Shown here one piece after another: positions 11,160 to 23,792 of a stretch of 64,000 nt of DNA. The stretch's first letter is position 1, and each line of letters starts with the position of its first letter. This stretch comes from Fragilariopsis cylindrus CCMP1102 (lineage: Eukaryota; Bacillariophyta; Bacillariophyceae; Bacillariales; Bacillariaceae). Under the pieces are notes generated by a model. It was not told the origin of the DNA. It did no database searches and saw only the letters and a list, made by a program, of their open reading frames with translations. Location: contig FMBT01000293.1 of NCBI GenBank assembly GCA_900095095.1, positions 434,001 through 498,000 on the forward strand, written 5' to 3'. The position numbers were made by a program, and so were the translations under genes.

Positions 11160-11738
11160 CACGCCAATGGAAACAAGTAGTACCGTAGGGTCTACGTACT
11201 TGTAGTTTGTAAAAAGAATTACAATGTCGAATTTTAAAAATTGACGTATAATAGAAGAAGATTGCTAACTGCTTCGTAGCTAAAGATTTCGAATGAGCGA
11301 GGCAATCACTTTAAATTACTTGCGCTAAAGATTTATTAATTTAGGGCATTTGTTTTTTTGACACGAGTCGGAATTTTCTTTTACTTATATACTTGAAGTA
11401 TTATGATAAAATTCCGGGCAAACTGTCCTCTAAAAACTCTTACTTAAATGCCGAATAATATACGTCCATGCACGCGTAGGGGCAGGTTCGCAGAAGTTAT
11501 AATATGATACGATGATACAGAGCAGAGGTGAAGGAATGTTATCCTAAAGTTATCATGATAATGAGGTATGGCAATCGCCAAGACACGAAAGCATCAAAAT
11601 CATTAGAAAAAAAATCCCAGTCGAAGAGTGCATGCAGTCGCAATTTGATTTGATTCAATGATATAACATCAATAGAGCTATTGGTATTTCCACGAGCTAG
11701 GTTTACCCTATATTGCTACAACCACCAGTATCGCCAAC
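11160..11738. other. Divergent promoter, WD40 / Ser-Arg-rich gene
   Basis: 579 bp, AT-rich, no coding pattern; it should hold two divergent promoters. Confidence 0.5.
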
Positions 11739-12012
11739 ATGAAACTACTAAAAAACGTCTTTCAGGTCGTTAAAAAGATTCCGAAAGAGAAGGGTAATAC
11801 TAATGAAGGGTCGTCGTTACAGAACGAAGCAGAGCATCAAGAAAAAATGCGGTTGCCGGCGGCACCTCCGTTGGGCGATTTATCGGGAACTTTTGATGTA
11901 GCACCAATGCAAGATGCATATAAAGAAAATTCGACACCATTGATTAGTAGCTCCACTAATAACAACAACGATAACAGCAATACGGACCTTATGAGTAACA
12001 GTAACAGTAACC

Positions 12013-12043
<31 letters not shown>

Positions 12044-15000
12044 TATCAGGCTCTGCGGCAGGTGCAGTCATGTGCTCACCGATAGCTCCGCAGCCTGCGA
12101 CTATATGGAGACCAGACCAGAACAGAATAACGACGATAGCAACGAGGAGTCCTTTCAATTAGAAATAGTGGAAAATGACACCGATCGACGACGACGGCGA
12201 AGAAGAAGAGAAAGAAAAAATAATTCTGATGCTAGCAAGAAGAATGAAAGGATTTCCAAGGGAGATAGAACACTTCCCGCTGATCATATCGAAAAGCCTT
12301 CACCAACGACCTCAACAAGAAGATCTGCTGCTAGCAGTCGAAGGCTAATTACGGTCAACAACGATGACGATGATAGTGATGGTGATGTTACTGCCCCTAG
12401 CAATAGTAAACAGCGCGAAGCTTCTGCATCGTCGTTAAATCGCAGCCATCATAGTATTAGTTCCAATAACGGTTCATCCTCTCGAAGCTTCATTCAATTA
12501 AGTTTCAATTCGAATAGTTCTACTATCAACAGTATTGTTACTGTTGACGGTAACGGTGACAAACCCAGCTCAAGTCGTCGAATTTTAAATACTTCTATTA
12601 TTAGTGACAAACCCAGCTCACGTCGTCGAAGTTTAAACGATAGCTACCATAGTAGTATCTACAGTAATAGTAACAGAAGCAGCAATGATGACGACCAAAA
12701 AATACTATACCACATTGATGATTTCGACAGTGATATCGAAGATGAAGACGACGACCATAAAGAAGAAGAGAAAGAAAAAGACCATGGTACTAAAGTAATA
12801 ATATTTCCGTTCCAAGCAACAGCGGAGAACATCTTCAAGTACCCGTGGTATTGCGGTCAACTAATACTACTTCGAACATTCGTCGACATCGCACTCGTAG
12901 CCGAGACCGTTCTCGGCTTGAGGGGGGAAGGAAAATTCGATCAGTAGACGCATCATCGTCATCAAGGCGGGGAAATGGAAATGATAAAGACAGACAACGT
13001 CGATATATTCGGTCGAGTAATAAAAGTGGAGATGGAGAGAAATCATCTCAATCAAAGACAACCGCAAGCAGTGAAAATAGGGAGTTGGAATCAGAAGTCA
13101 CACAGCTTCCTACCGGTTCAACAAAAGAAAAAGTAATCAAAAAGAAAATTTCTAAAACAGAAAATTTCCAAGAGAAAGAAGGGATTTCTAGAAAGTCGAA
13201 TACGAGTAAAGGCCATCGACCTTTGCGTCGACAAAGGAGTAGTAGTGCAGATCAACGCATAAAACCTAATTCAAGTAGAAGTAGCAATCGTGACCTTCTT
13301 GGTATATCAAACAGTTATCTTCCTGGAAGGAGGAGAAGAAGTAGAAGTAGTGATATACGAAGAAAGAGAAAACCTGGTACTAACACTGTCAGTGTAGATT
13401 CACAGAAAGGAATGACAAAGTTGTTCGGAGGAACCACACAGTCGGAAGAAGAGACTGTTGTTGCGAGCAATATCCGTCCCACATCTCTCACAGATATGAA
13501 GACTTCAACATTGGAGGAGAGCTTAAATAATTCTGAAAAGGTAGATAAAAAGCTTCATTCCTCCATGCACGAGTTTGGTAGAGCAGAGCGTAGAGCAAGA
13601 CGAGAGAAAAACACAGAGGAATCAAGAAAGGATAGGAATACGAAGCGAGTATCTGGTAGGAGTCACCATAGATCGAATAGGAGATCGAAAGACAGAGAAA
13701 GCAAAAAGAAAGACCAAATTCGATCAACAATTTCGCAATCGATTCACAAACACGAAGATCCACCAGAGAACGCATCGAAACAATCTAGGTACAACGATTC
13801 TACTGTACTGGATGATTCTCAAGGACCAGTCATGGAGGAACTTGAAAAGACAAGTCAGCCTTCTGAATCTATATATGAAAGTGATCAAGGTGATAGCAAT
13901 TCAAAATTGATCAAAAAGGATATTATCAAAAATAATTCAAAATCAGCTGTAACTCTTCTGAGCCATCTTGATGGAATGCCAAGCTCTGGAACCCAGAATA
14001 GAACAGAATCTTCGGTCCAGTCAAGTGGCGAATGCACTGAAGAGAGCCAAGATACGGGGTCACGCAAGCTTGGCGATGAAAAAGGGATGACCGATGACGT
14101 GAAGAAAATGAAGGTAGAAAATCATCCACGTCAGCCAGATTTAAGTAAAAATGACGATGCTTATAGTAACGGGACCGAATTAAAAACTGCAGATTTAGAG
14201 ACAACGAATACAAGGAATAAAAGCAAAATCGTCTCGGAAACTCTTCTAAACGAAATTGGAGCGAGGAAAAAATGCGAGAATAGCAAAGGCAAGAATTCCA
14301 GAATGAATACTACGATTTCTGCTAAGGAAAAACGAAAGTCAAGTCGAAAATCAAGACCAAAAAAGAGAAACGATGTGGTAAAGTGCGATTCTGAGATGGA
14401 TTCTAGCAACAGCAAACCTAATATTGTTTCTCAGCTCGAAGAATGTCGCCCAAGAAATGACAAGCTTGTAGGAAAAAGTGCGAGTAAAAAATCTCACAAT
14501 AGCAATGAAAAATTGAATATGTCTCTTAATGATTTGCTTTCCAAAAGTGAACATTACGCGAAGAAAGAAATGATTTCTCCCTTCAATGATTGGGATAGTC
14601 TCCCTCCTCCATCCTTGGCATCCGATGTCGATTACTCGAAAAAGAATAAAACGATTATGAAATCTATTACAGAAAACGACTCTACATTTGTAGGCGAAGA
14701 TTTATTCGCTCTCCTGGATGAGCATGCTCCATGTAGCGAAGAGGATAAATGCGAGGAGTCTCTGACTTCCCCGAGCCTATTTGGTGACACAAACCGATCT
14801 CAAAAAACTGGCACACAGATCGAATATGTCATCAAATCAGCTGATGAAACGGAATCGAAAAACAAAGCTAAACAACAATCGAATTTGACCAAGACGTCGA
14901 CAGCGCAGACGAGGAGCTCTTCAAGTCTCCGAAGTGATGATAGCAGCGGTTCTTTTGTCCTTGGCACGGTTGATGTTGGCAAGTTTCAAGATGTCAATGA

Positions 15001-15202
15001 AGAACCTATAAGAATGAAGAAACGGAATGGAATGTTGAACAAAATGAGAATGGCAACTTCAACCTTCGCCGAGAGTGGTAGAACAACGGTAAAAAAGGCG
15101 GCATCTGCTCGGAACTTATTCGAAAAAGCATCTACTCGGAACTTATTCGCACGGGGAAAAGAAGAGGGGAATGGACTTTTGAGGTATGATAGTGATGCTT
15201 GA
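11739..15202 (+). CDS. Large Ser/Arg/Lys-rich protein of unknown function
   Basis: Single exon, 1154 aa if one missing base near 12803 is restored. The N-terminus is MKLLKNVFQVVKKIPKEKG, similar in tone to the C-terminal block MLNKMRMATSTFAE; otherwise the protein is disordered, with Asn/Asp runs, RRRRRRRRERKN, many SSRR and RRSRSSD patches, and a lone cysteine pair-like segment RLCGRCSHVLTDSSAACD. Near the end a short repeat occurs twice: ASARNLFEK and ASTRNLFARG. Composition suggests a nuclear or cytoskeleton-associated scaffold, but no domain is recognised. Both frames at the break are Ser/Arg-rich and of similar style, which supports one gene. It starts 579 bp from the divergent WD40 gene. 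Confidence 0.6.
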
Positions 15203-15334
15203 ATCGAAACAGCAATGAAAAGGGAAGAAGGTTTTTTAGAATATTAATAGTATAGTTAAGAAATGAATTGAAATGTGATCCATCGTACACCAATCGCAAT
15301 CGAAGCTTCTCCACCATATTTCTAAATCCATATA

Positions 15335-16687
15335 TTACTGAAGGACCAATTTTGCTGCCTCTTTAGCCATGCCCGTATAAATCGTCCAGCCGCTTCCGCC
15401 TGTTCCGTAGCAATGAACCAGTCGAATCTTATCATAATCTTTGTTAGCATAATCATCCATATCATCGATTTCACAACGTATATTATCCCGATAGGGTCGA
15501 AATCCTACCCAATCTCCTTTCGGTTGGCAAGCATTTGTATCAATACCCATCAATCGTGCATTTTCCAATAGTCTTGTTCGTTCTTTAGGTCGCATTGTTG
15601 GCTCTGTATCTCCATCCAAACATGTTCCACCCACAACAATATCATCCCCGCGAACTATCAAATAGCTGGGATATTCGTCGTCCCCCCATGGAGGTTCAAC
15701 GGCAAAGATGCAGGCATCGTGAAGCTCATTATGGGCACCAGATGATCCGGGTATTTCGTCTATGGTGGGATCTAGACGCTTGCATGTTTTTCGATCATAC
15801 AAAAGAAGGGCACCTCTTGCCCCGATCATTTGAGAATCGTTACATAGTTCCGATGCCCCAAGGCCAGTGCAGTTCACAATTGCATCGCAGTCGAGTTTCT
15901 TTGCTTCTTCGAATAATTCTTCTTTCGATTGGTAGTAAACTCCTGTTTCGACATTAACATCTACATCAGCTATGTTTACATCATTACTAGCACTCTTTCC
16001 CGTTACTAATTCGTTGAGGAGACTCTCCAACATTTTTGGGCAATCAACAATAGGTGTCTGGAAAAACCAAGCGTGATTGTAGCCAGCAGCCTGTGCCATC
16101 GATAAATTGGGTAGTCGTAGCTGATGGATTTGGTTTTGCCACGCCACTTGTTCCAATGCTACGTTTTGAAAATTAAACCGCGGATCCTGAGACCATAATG
16201 GCAATGACGATTTACCTCCAAGTCCTTTGTGATAATCTTCAGAGACCATGTCTTCTGTATCTGGTCCCTCGTGTTTTCGTTTCAACGACAACATATAACG
16301 GAGATCGACCAATGAGTTGTTGGCATCAGCTGCAATGGGGTGTATTTCATCGAGCGTCTCGATCGCCCATTTATCAGCCCGAGGATCGTCACATTTATAA
16401 GGCATCCAAAGACCTCCTGCACCTTGAGAGCAATTCGATTCATCTAAGGGACCTACTGGCGATCGTAGGACAACGGGTATGTTACGTTTGGCAATCTCCA
16501 GCGCGGTTCTAAGACCTTTGGATGATATTACGATCACAGTTAGTAGGAGAGAAGAGAACAAAACATCAGATTTCAATTACATGGGAATCTTTGTTTGGAA
16601 CATAACAGGTATCATACGCGTGTCGACAAACTACACTAATAACATACCGATAACTCCACTGCCAACCACTAGGACTCGGGATGCCAT
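15335..16687 (-). CDS. D-amino-acid oxidase family flavoprotein
   Basis: Exon 1 (16687-16648) encodes MASRVLVVGSGVIG, the FAD-binding GxGxxG; a 132-bp intron (16647-16516) follows; exon 2 continues LRTALEIAKRNIPVVL. Total 406 aa without any frame break. DAO-fold landmarks: SQGAGGLWMPY near residue 50, AIVNCTGLGA in the middle, YPSYLIVRGDDIVVGGTCLD, GFRPYRDNIR, and the C-terminal HCYGTGGSGWTIYTGMA that closes the FAD site. Known reaction: oxidative deamination of D-amino acids to 2-oxo acids with H2O2. There is no obvious N-terminal presequence. The end lacks a clear SKL-type PTS1 (it ends KLVLQ), so peroxisomal location is not supported. Substrate (neutral or acidic D-amino acid) is not decided. 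Confidence 0.88.
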
Positions 16688-17390
16688 AATGTTAATACAA
16701 GTGTAGGACCAAAATGAATTTAGAAAGCTTCAGTCGAATATTCTTTTATATCCTATTCTTTTAAATACCTTGTTTGTCGATTTGTCATTCGATTTGCCGA
16801 CCAAGCCAAGCTTTTTTTATGTTCGCAATCAAACAATCAAAGCACAGAATTAGAAATGTATATGCATGATGACAATACTAAGATGACAAGTGAGAATTTT
16901 GGCGCGACGGAGAGAAAAATTCAAGAAGTTTCCCGGACCCTCCATCGACCAGCTATCAGCTATCATTACAGCAGTAATATTTTTTTGTCTAGTTAGTGAT
17001 ATGGTTCTACTATTTGATTGTCTGCATTCAAGATGAGTTGATTTCAAGTCTAAACATGATAAACTTTAAGTTAAATATGACCTATAACTACTATGCAGAG
17101 TCCAGAAAGTTTTACATTTCATTCATTTTATCATTGTGAAAAATAGGAAATCGCACTCAAACTACATGGAAAGTTATACGCATTTTAAAAGGAAGAAAAT
17201 TTGTGCTGTTGACTCGGCTGGATATTATATGGAGCTCGAGAGGATTCCGCTGCCAGTATTGTTATGCTACCGTAAGATATATGCATCGCTTTGCCATTTC
17301 TTGAACGACACAGTTGAGCATTGCAACATGAACGACGTCATGCTGTATCAAAGTATCATGCATCATCATTTATTTTGTTGCCTGTTTCTC
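16688..17390. other. Spacer between tandem flavoprotein genes
   Basis: 703 bp holding the promoter of the oxidase and the 3' flank of the next gene's neighbour. A short open frame at 17136-17420 on + has no protein-like features and is not called. Confidence 0.5.
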
Positions 17391-19169
17391 CTAGGCCTTC
17401 GTTTTAGTCGCCGCTTTTAGAATGCGTTCTGCAGCTAGCCTCGCACCGGCAATATTCCTCGCGGACGGTCCTATCTCCAACTCCGCCAATGCCCCAGCTA
17501 CATAAATCCCTTTTGAACCCCAGGAAAGATTTTCGTCTACAATGGGAAATCCACAAAAATCACTCACTTCTAGGTCGAAATTTTTTACTAGATCCTTTAT
17601 CAATTTTCCTCCGGGAAGCTTCTTACCAAATCCAGTCGCGAGCAATACCTCATCGACTTCAATTGTATTCCCACAAGATAGTGACAACTGTATCCGCCGT
17701 TTTTGTGTGCTACGTTTAGTAGTAGCATCAATGTTATTATAATTATCATTGACGTTCTCGTCCTCGTCCATATCCATTTCAATATAACGCTTCTTCACAA
17801 CCTCCGCATGATGCCACTTGATATCACCATTATTAATCGCATAACAAAGTCCACCCTCCCCTCGAAAGATTGCTGGCGTGACCGTCCCCGCAACACGCTC
17901 TTTTACAATCATCTTCCTACGTTCCTTCCAACATGTGGATGATTTGAATTTTTTCTGCCGATCGGGTGTACCATATCCTCCCCCCTCCTCACTTCGTTTC
18001 GATGCCGCCTGGTCCATCATCCAATCTTGATGTGTATCAAATTGTTGTTCTTTGAATGGCTGCGGGAGATTAAATGAATTCTTCGCTTAAGCGTACTACA
18101 GTTAGTTCGTGTAGTAGAGTCGTTGGTACGTACAAGTTCGAGTACTTTGTGGGCTGCTGTAATTCCACCTCCTAACACAGCTACATCCTTGACGTCGTGG
18201 TCTCCACTTTTTCTCCTGATCTTTTTGAGTATCTTCTAAGATATGACGTACGAATCCTTGTTCAATATCTTCTCGTCGACCCAATCAGCGTAAGATGGTT
18301 CATCATTTCCCAAAGCAAGAATTATATTTTGAGCCTTGTACGTGTAACTTATCATACCACCAATCTCATTTTCACTATTATTTTTCTTCTGTTCCGGCAA
18401 TAACGAAAGCATAACTTTCACATGACCTTCTTTAGGTTCAATCGATGTAACGATCCCTTGTACGTGTAATTGATCTAGATTGTATCTTGTGATGACGGAA
18501 TCACAGTGCTCGTTGAAGGCATCTAATCGAGGCCGTTCGTAATCCTTTGCAAATACATCATTACTAGTAATTCCCTGCAACGATACATTTTTCTTTCTAT
18601 TCTTTTTCGATTTTTTTCTACCAGCTCCTTTTATATTACCAACTGCTGCATTACCGGTATCAACACCAAATTGACGACGCAACGAATGCTCGTCAAGATC
18701 TAAATGATATCCCGCAGAAGAACGAAGATATTCCATTCCAGTTGCTGCGGTTCTTGATTTCCATTTATGCAACAGTGATTCATTCGCATCAACAATCTGG
18801 ATATCTGTAGCTTTTATCCCACCCTTTCCAATGAGAGATGCGGCGATATGCACACCATGAATTCCTCCACCAATTATGAGCCAAGGCACTTTATTATGAT
18901 GTTTGTACTTTCGTCGTTGTCAACGTCAACGTCAACGTCTCGTTGGTTAGTAGTAATAGTATTGCATGTTGTAGACTGTTTATTGTACTTGTATGTGTTA
19001 TTCTCGCAGGATTGAATGCTATTATCGTAGCATCACGTCGTGTTGATGTCATCCATGATATGGATAATAATATCAGAAGAAACTGCCGCAAACTGTTACT
19101 TCGACCAGGAAATTGGAAATGTTTCTTCTTAAAGTTGGTTCTTTCGTATCCATCATCATTAGATGTCAT
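17391..19169 (-). CDS. FAD/NAD(P)-binding oxidoreductase (monooxygenase-like fold)
   Basis: The core begins PWLIIGGGIHGVHIAASLI (FAD site), continues with EYLRSSAGYHLDLDEHSLR, NIILALGNDEPSYADW, a second Rossmann motif VAVLGGGITAAHKVLEL with LISR, and ends with DEVLLATGFG...GIYVAGALAELEIGPSARNI and ARLAAERIL, typical of SidA/IucD- and FAD-NAD(P)-binding families. Upstream, a hydrophobic N-terminal extension (FLLILLSISW) from ATG 19169 may be a targeting peptide. The frame needs a missing base near 18249 and near 18061 and an extra base in A5 at 18208-18212; a further extra base near 18900 would join the extension. With these it is 592 aa. Substrate unknown. It lies next to another FAD enzyme on the same strand. 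Confidence 0.7.
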
Positions 19170-20284
19170 CTGATCTAGTATTGCAGATGCAGTGCGAGTA
19201 TTTCAGTTATATTGGACCAAATCTTGCTTCGCCGGGATATATCAATATGAACTAAAGTCAAGCTAGCGATAGGTACTACTGCAATCTGCACATTCAAAGG
19301 ATGATTATTGAAGAGATGTGATTTGTGATTGTGATAATAATGTGATGTGTGATATGTTGAAATAATGGGAGCGTTGACGGTCAGACCTGTAGATATACCA
19401 CGTAAATAAATCATAATTTTAAATATTATCCACTAGCTGTAACAATACGATTCACTATCCAAGAAAGTCACTCACCTGTATACACTGAGAGAAATGGTAC
19501 TGCCAGAAGATGAGATAAAAATATACAACAAACCCTAGAATCAAAATTAGAAGATACAAACCAGCAACTGAAAAAGTGGCCCACTAGATGGAGACCGGTC
19601 ATAGACCACAGCATGAAAAGAGTGAAAGAACTAGCAAAAGAGAATAGCAAACCATTATGGAAACATTCCACTGCAAACAAGCCAGCAAAGACTACAGTGT
19701 CAAGAAAACTACCACAGCAGGTGAAAACAAAGAAATATTCCAACAAACCATTGAGATCATCTCCCAAACTTTGGCCATAACAATGGGTGGAATACCAAAA
19801 CTAGTGACGAATTCTCTTCTCTTATTATTGAAGCAATGAAGTGTACATTTATAATTGCACGTCCAAGTAATTCGAAGTCTGATTCATTCCTAAGATCAGG
19901 CTGTGATAGCCGATTTGATTGTCGAGTAATTTCCTTCACTTTCAGCATTGAAAACCCTTGGCTGAGAGCTTCCATAGCATAATCAGCACTTTTAGCACCA
20001 TTGAACGCCATTTTGCAATACTGTATATTCTGTTCTGTTTCTTAATACAAGTGTGATAAATAATGGGTTGAATGCTGCCGTCCTGTGCATTTGTGAGTCT
20101 GTCAAATGTGTTTATGTATTGAGGGGGCTCCGACATAATCTGAATTAGCGATAATTTCTTTTTTCCGTTTCATCAACAGGAAAAAAAGGCGATACAGTCA
20201 TTCCGGTTGGAGAACCATTTATAACTACTGTAGCATGAGCAATCGTGTGAAGATTTAGTTCATTTTCGATTGCTATTAGATTGT
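19170..20284. other. Unassigned stretch with short coding-like remnants
   Basis: About 1.1 kb. On + a coding-like frame at about 19505-19780 reads NIQQTLESKLEDTNQQLKKW and ends after SPKLWP; it looks helical. On - a frame at about 19830-20040 reads MAFNGAKSADYAMEALSQGF and SNRLSQPDLRNESDFELLG, and another at about 20170-20280 reads VVINGSPTGMTVSPFFPVDE. None has a start, length or family I can support. Probably decayed insertions or unlinked exons. Confidence 0.35.
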
Positions 20285-22604
20285 TTATCGATAAACCAAC
20301 TTGCCACCCAAGTCTACATCGTTGAGTTTCTTCCTTTCGTGCTCCGAATCTACCTCGTTGACTTCCTCCTTTCGTACTTCCATTCTATATTGTTGGCTTT
20401 CCTCCTTTCGTGCTCTTTCTTTATCTCTCTCAATTGCTTTACCGTTTCAAATATATCGATTCGTTCCTTGGGGTCATATACCCAACACTTTTCCATCAAT
20501 TCCACCAATTTGGTTTCGATAAAGGTTCGTTCCTTCCACCGCGGATCTACATATGCTAATTCTCCTTTAATTAACTCTTTCTGAACCGATGTGTAGTCGT
20601 CGATCTCGTAAAAAACCCAAAGACCAGTCAATAGCGAATATATGTTGTTGCCAAAAGAAAACACATCAATTTTTTCATTCAAGTAACCTTTATCGAATTC
20701 TTCTGGAGCGCGATACTGTAGTATAATCCGACGAGGAAGAAAATTCGAGTTAGAAAAATAGTAATATATATGCTTTCGATCATTCGGCAAAATGCAAGTC
20801 ACGGCACAAGGGGCAGATTGGATGATTCAATAATTTTTAAAACACGCAGACTACTTACATTTCCTGCACCAGACCCATTGTAGTATGTACATATTCTCCT
20901 TTCTTTTCATCGTATTGCATGACTTCGGCTCGATTAAAATCTCCGAGCTTAAGTCGCCCATCGTTTGTTCGCAACCATTGAGCAAGTTGGACGTCGTCGT
21001 GAACACTATCAGTTCGATATACAAAACAAACAAAGTAGGATGATAGAGGAAATAAGGATTAGCCAATTCCAACCAAAAGCTCGTTCAATAAAGTTGCAAA
21101 TTAAATATGCCAGTAGAGAAGATGCGTTCCTCGTCGTTTTTGCGTTCGTTATTCCAGTTCCGACACTATACAATTGATTACTTACACGACACCATCGGAA
21201 AATCCATGCAAGTCGGCCAAAGACTCTGCCATAAGCAATGAAATATCAAGTTTTTCTTCGACTGTGTAATGATTTAGTGGAGTTAGTTCCTTTGGAAGAT
21301 CTTTTTGTTTTGCCATACCTTCTCCGGGACAATAATTTCCTCCATTTCGTGTGGCATCGCCTTGGTTGAAAGATTGAGAATGCAAAGAGTTAGTACGTAC
21401 AACGATGTCTCGAACAAAGGCATTTCGGTTCCTATAACAAAGGGCACACAGTGACCACGAATAACAATAGACCACATACCTCGACCCAGACTGAGCCACC
21501 GCAATGGCTGTAAACATCAACGATTCGTGGCGACCCTGTCAGTCTCTCCATGACCATTGCATCGTTCAATGTATTAAAGTGCGTTCGGTGATCCAAATCG
21601 AGTTTGTATCTCGACATCTTGAGTGCACTTTTCTCGTTCTTTGGAAAGGGCTGTAGGGTCAGCCAGACGTCACGAAACGCTCCGTGGCTAATGTAGAACG
21701 AATCGAAGGTTTTGTCGTATCCGGGCCTGTTGGCACGATCCGGGTCGTAGTCTTCATCCAATGTAAGTTCGTGCATCGCATTGCAGGTTGGATAGTAACG
21801 TTTCACCCAATTTGGATCGCGGCATTTATCTCTTCTATCTTCGAGCTCTTCGGGATACATATCGTAAGAATGCTGATGGGGATCGTGGTGTCGTAATTCT
21901 TTCCAATACTCCAATTCCACTTTAGCGTCGTCCGGATTAATTTGCCTCGGTGGGGCTAACAATTCATTGCGCAGCACTGGATCACTCTTGTCAGTACTAC
22001 TAGCACGGGCATCGTCTTTCTGTTTTGGATCCATGAATATGTTTAAGCCTCCAAAATCGGGTTCAGTCCTGAAAGGATGCAGCGAAACGGTAGGGCGAAA
22101 GAAACGTCGCATGCTTTTCCATCCACCGATGTCCCGTTCGTCGAATTCAAATTCGAACACAGGAATTTTGACAGGGATCCGATACAAGTCTTCATCCGTG
22201 AGCGGACGTCCCGATGGACTCAATAAAGTGTGCATAAAAATATTGTGAATGGTACCCGATGTCGACAAGATTGTTGTGAGAGTTGGGACGAAAACAACAA
22301 GCACTAGTAGAATAATAATAAGAGTTTGCCTCCTGTTGTCACTGCCCCAATGTAAGCCCTTTTTGATTTTCCTGCGCCGACACTGTTGCTTAATGAAAGT
22401 TATTGCCGTATTGAACAAACACTGACAAGGATTCAAAACGAATTGCCCCAAGGAACAGGAACCGTTGAAGATGCGGCCTTCAACGCGGCGGAGTCCCTTC
22501 TCGTCGTCATCCGAATCGTCGTCATAAAAATGCTGTGAATGATCCACATTTTCGCTGCCATATAAAGCTGTTAGTGGCGTTTCTCGCCGCCGTCGACGAT
22601 TCAT
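20285..22604 (-). CDS. Membrane-anchored protein kinase of diatom type (HDDVQ, DFN)
   Basis: Four exons: 22604-21480, 21360-21186, 21005-20859, 20715-20285, all GT-AG. The N-terminus is basic and acidic-rich with one membrane span TLIIILLVLVVFVPTLTTIL (about residues 95-115), so a type II protein with the kinase outside or luminal. Kinase landmarks: ISHGAFRDVW (altered Gly loop), ALKMSRYKL (Lys), SVWVEAMPHEMEEII, MAESLADLHGF, VVHDDVQL in place of HRD, KLGDFNRAE in place of DFG, then YRAPEEF and IDVFSFGNNIY. One base appears missing near 21326 (VPGEGMAKQ), 20890 (YYNGSGAGN) and 20366 (tail); the corrected exons join in frame at 626 aa. The C-terminal tail repeats ERRK/HERKK. Activity: the DFN Asp is retained, but the altered motifs leave catalysis open. 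Confidence 0.85.
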
Positions 22605-23101
22605 GGTCTTCGACTAGGCGGTTGTTCCCACTCTCATTCGTTCCTCGTCGTGAGGTGAATCCTGCATTCGAAAGTAGGCATGTTGAGACGAATTAATATA
22701 TTACGGTATGTTATGCTTTTATAAATAAGCCCTAATGATGTACCAAGTGCCGGCAGTATACCTTTTACTACAGTAAATCAGGCCTAGCATGGAAACTTTC
22801 AACAGAAGCAGGAGATATTACCCACTAGAATGATATGATAGCCCAACCAAGGGTGGTGGACTTTACCAAACATTTGAAATCAGGGTTACATAGTACCATC
22901 TTTTCACTGACTACTAGGATTCGATTCTTACTTAACGTAGAACTTTTTACAACAACAACAAATTATCGATTCTATTTTATGAAAGATTGTAAATCATTTT
23001 GTAATAAAAGATTGTAAATATTATTGATGAGATCATTTCGAAGTATTTTTCTATTGTTTAAAGTCCCCTTCTGCTCTATCTTCCCCATTTTGTATTTGTA
23101 T

Positions 23102-23136
<35 letters not shown>

Positions 23137-23150
23137 TCACTTCCAATTAT
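22605..23150. other. Spacer with AT microsatellite
   Basis: 546 bp upstream of the kinase and downstream of the next leftward gene. An AT dinucleotide tract covers 23099-23136. Nothing coding is seen. Confidence 0.5.
23099..23136. repeat. AT microsatellite
   Basis: About 19 AT units with one phase shift, just 3' of the small gene ending at 23151. Confidence 0.85.
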
Positions 23151-23792
23151 TTACAGTTTCCACATGTTCAAGAATAGAGTAGTTTCTCCAACTGAAGCAC
23201 CCTTCGTCGTCTTTGGTCGCTTATCGTCATCATTACTACTATTTTTCTTCCTTTTAGATAATGGTCTCTGCTGCGGATAAGGGGAAGCACGATTTTGCCG
23301 CCGTCGTCGATATTTCGATGAAGATAATGAAGAAGAGGCATTATAACGACCTGCCCTGTTACCGGTAGTTACAGTAAGCGGTGTGGAGCCCGAAGTATTC
23401 TTATTCTTATTCTTTTTGTGATCCAGAATATGATGATGTTTTGTGTTGCATTCGTCATTCCTGTCATTGTCGTTACTAGAAATTTGTTCTTCGTCCTCTT
23501 GAACACGACCCCCATCGTCGTCATCATCGTCATCGTTCATAAGACTCGCAATTGCTGCCAATTGTGGGTTGCTAGCAAAATTCTTGGGCAAACCATTCAT
23601 AAATAGCGGACAAATGTTCGTGTAGGAATCATCATCATTATCGTCGTCGTTATTATCGCCTTCTTCCACTACTACTTCGTCTGCTGCTGCTTGTTTCGTT
23701 CGCTGGTTACATGCTTTAGGTGTCGTTTCCTGGTCTCCAATGCTCGTGGTCAGCATGGGATTGCTATCGACTAAACTAAATTCGATATTCAT
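23151..23792 (-). CDS. Small acidic/basic protein of unknown function
   Basis: Single exon, 213 aa, start ATG 23792. Two segments look like conserved linear motifs: CPLFMNGLPKNFASNPQLAA followed by IASLM (residues about 61-85) and the C-terminal GETTLFLNMWKL. The rest is Asp/Asn runs, a His/Lys patch and basic KYRRRRQNR and KRKKNSS stretches that could act as nuclear localisation signals. No membrane segment. The order (hydrophobic short motif, acidic linker, basic region, aromatic C-terminus) suggests a nuclear adaptor with two interaction motifs; this is inference. I do not recognise the family. Confidence 0.6.
   Translation of the reverse strand: MNIEFSLVDSNPMLTTSIGDQETTPKACNQRTKQAAADEVVVEEGDNNDDDNDDDSYTNICPLFMNGLPKNFASNPQLAAIASLMNDDDDDDDGGRVQEDEEQISSNDNDRNDECNTKHHHILDHKKNKNKNTSGSTPLTVTTGNRAGRYNASSSLSSSKYRRRRQNRASPYPQQRPLSKRKKNSSNDDDKRPKTTKGASVGETTLFLNMWKL

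Noticed and set aside
17136-17420. 94-codon frame on + before the flavoprotein
   Set aside because: Biased composition, overlaps the 3' end of the - gene, no motif.
18236-18252. GTACGT...CTTAG as a 16-bp intron in the flavoprotein
   Set aside because: Too short to splice, and removing it puts the next block out of frame; a missing base fits better.
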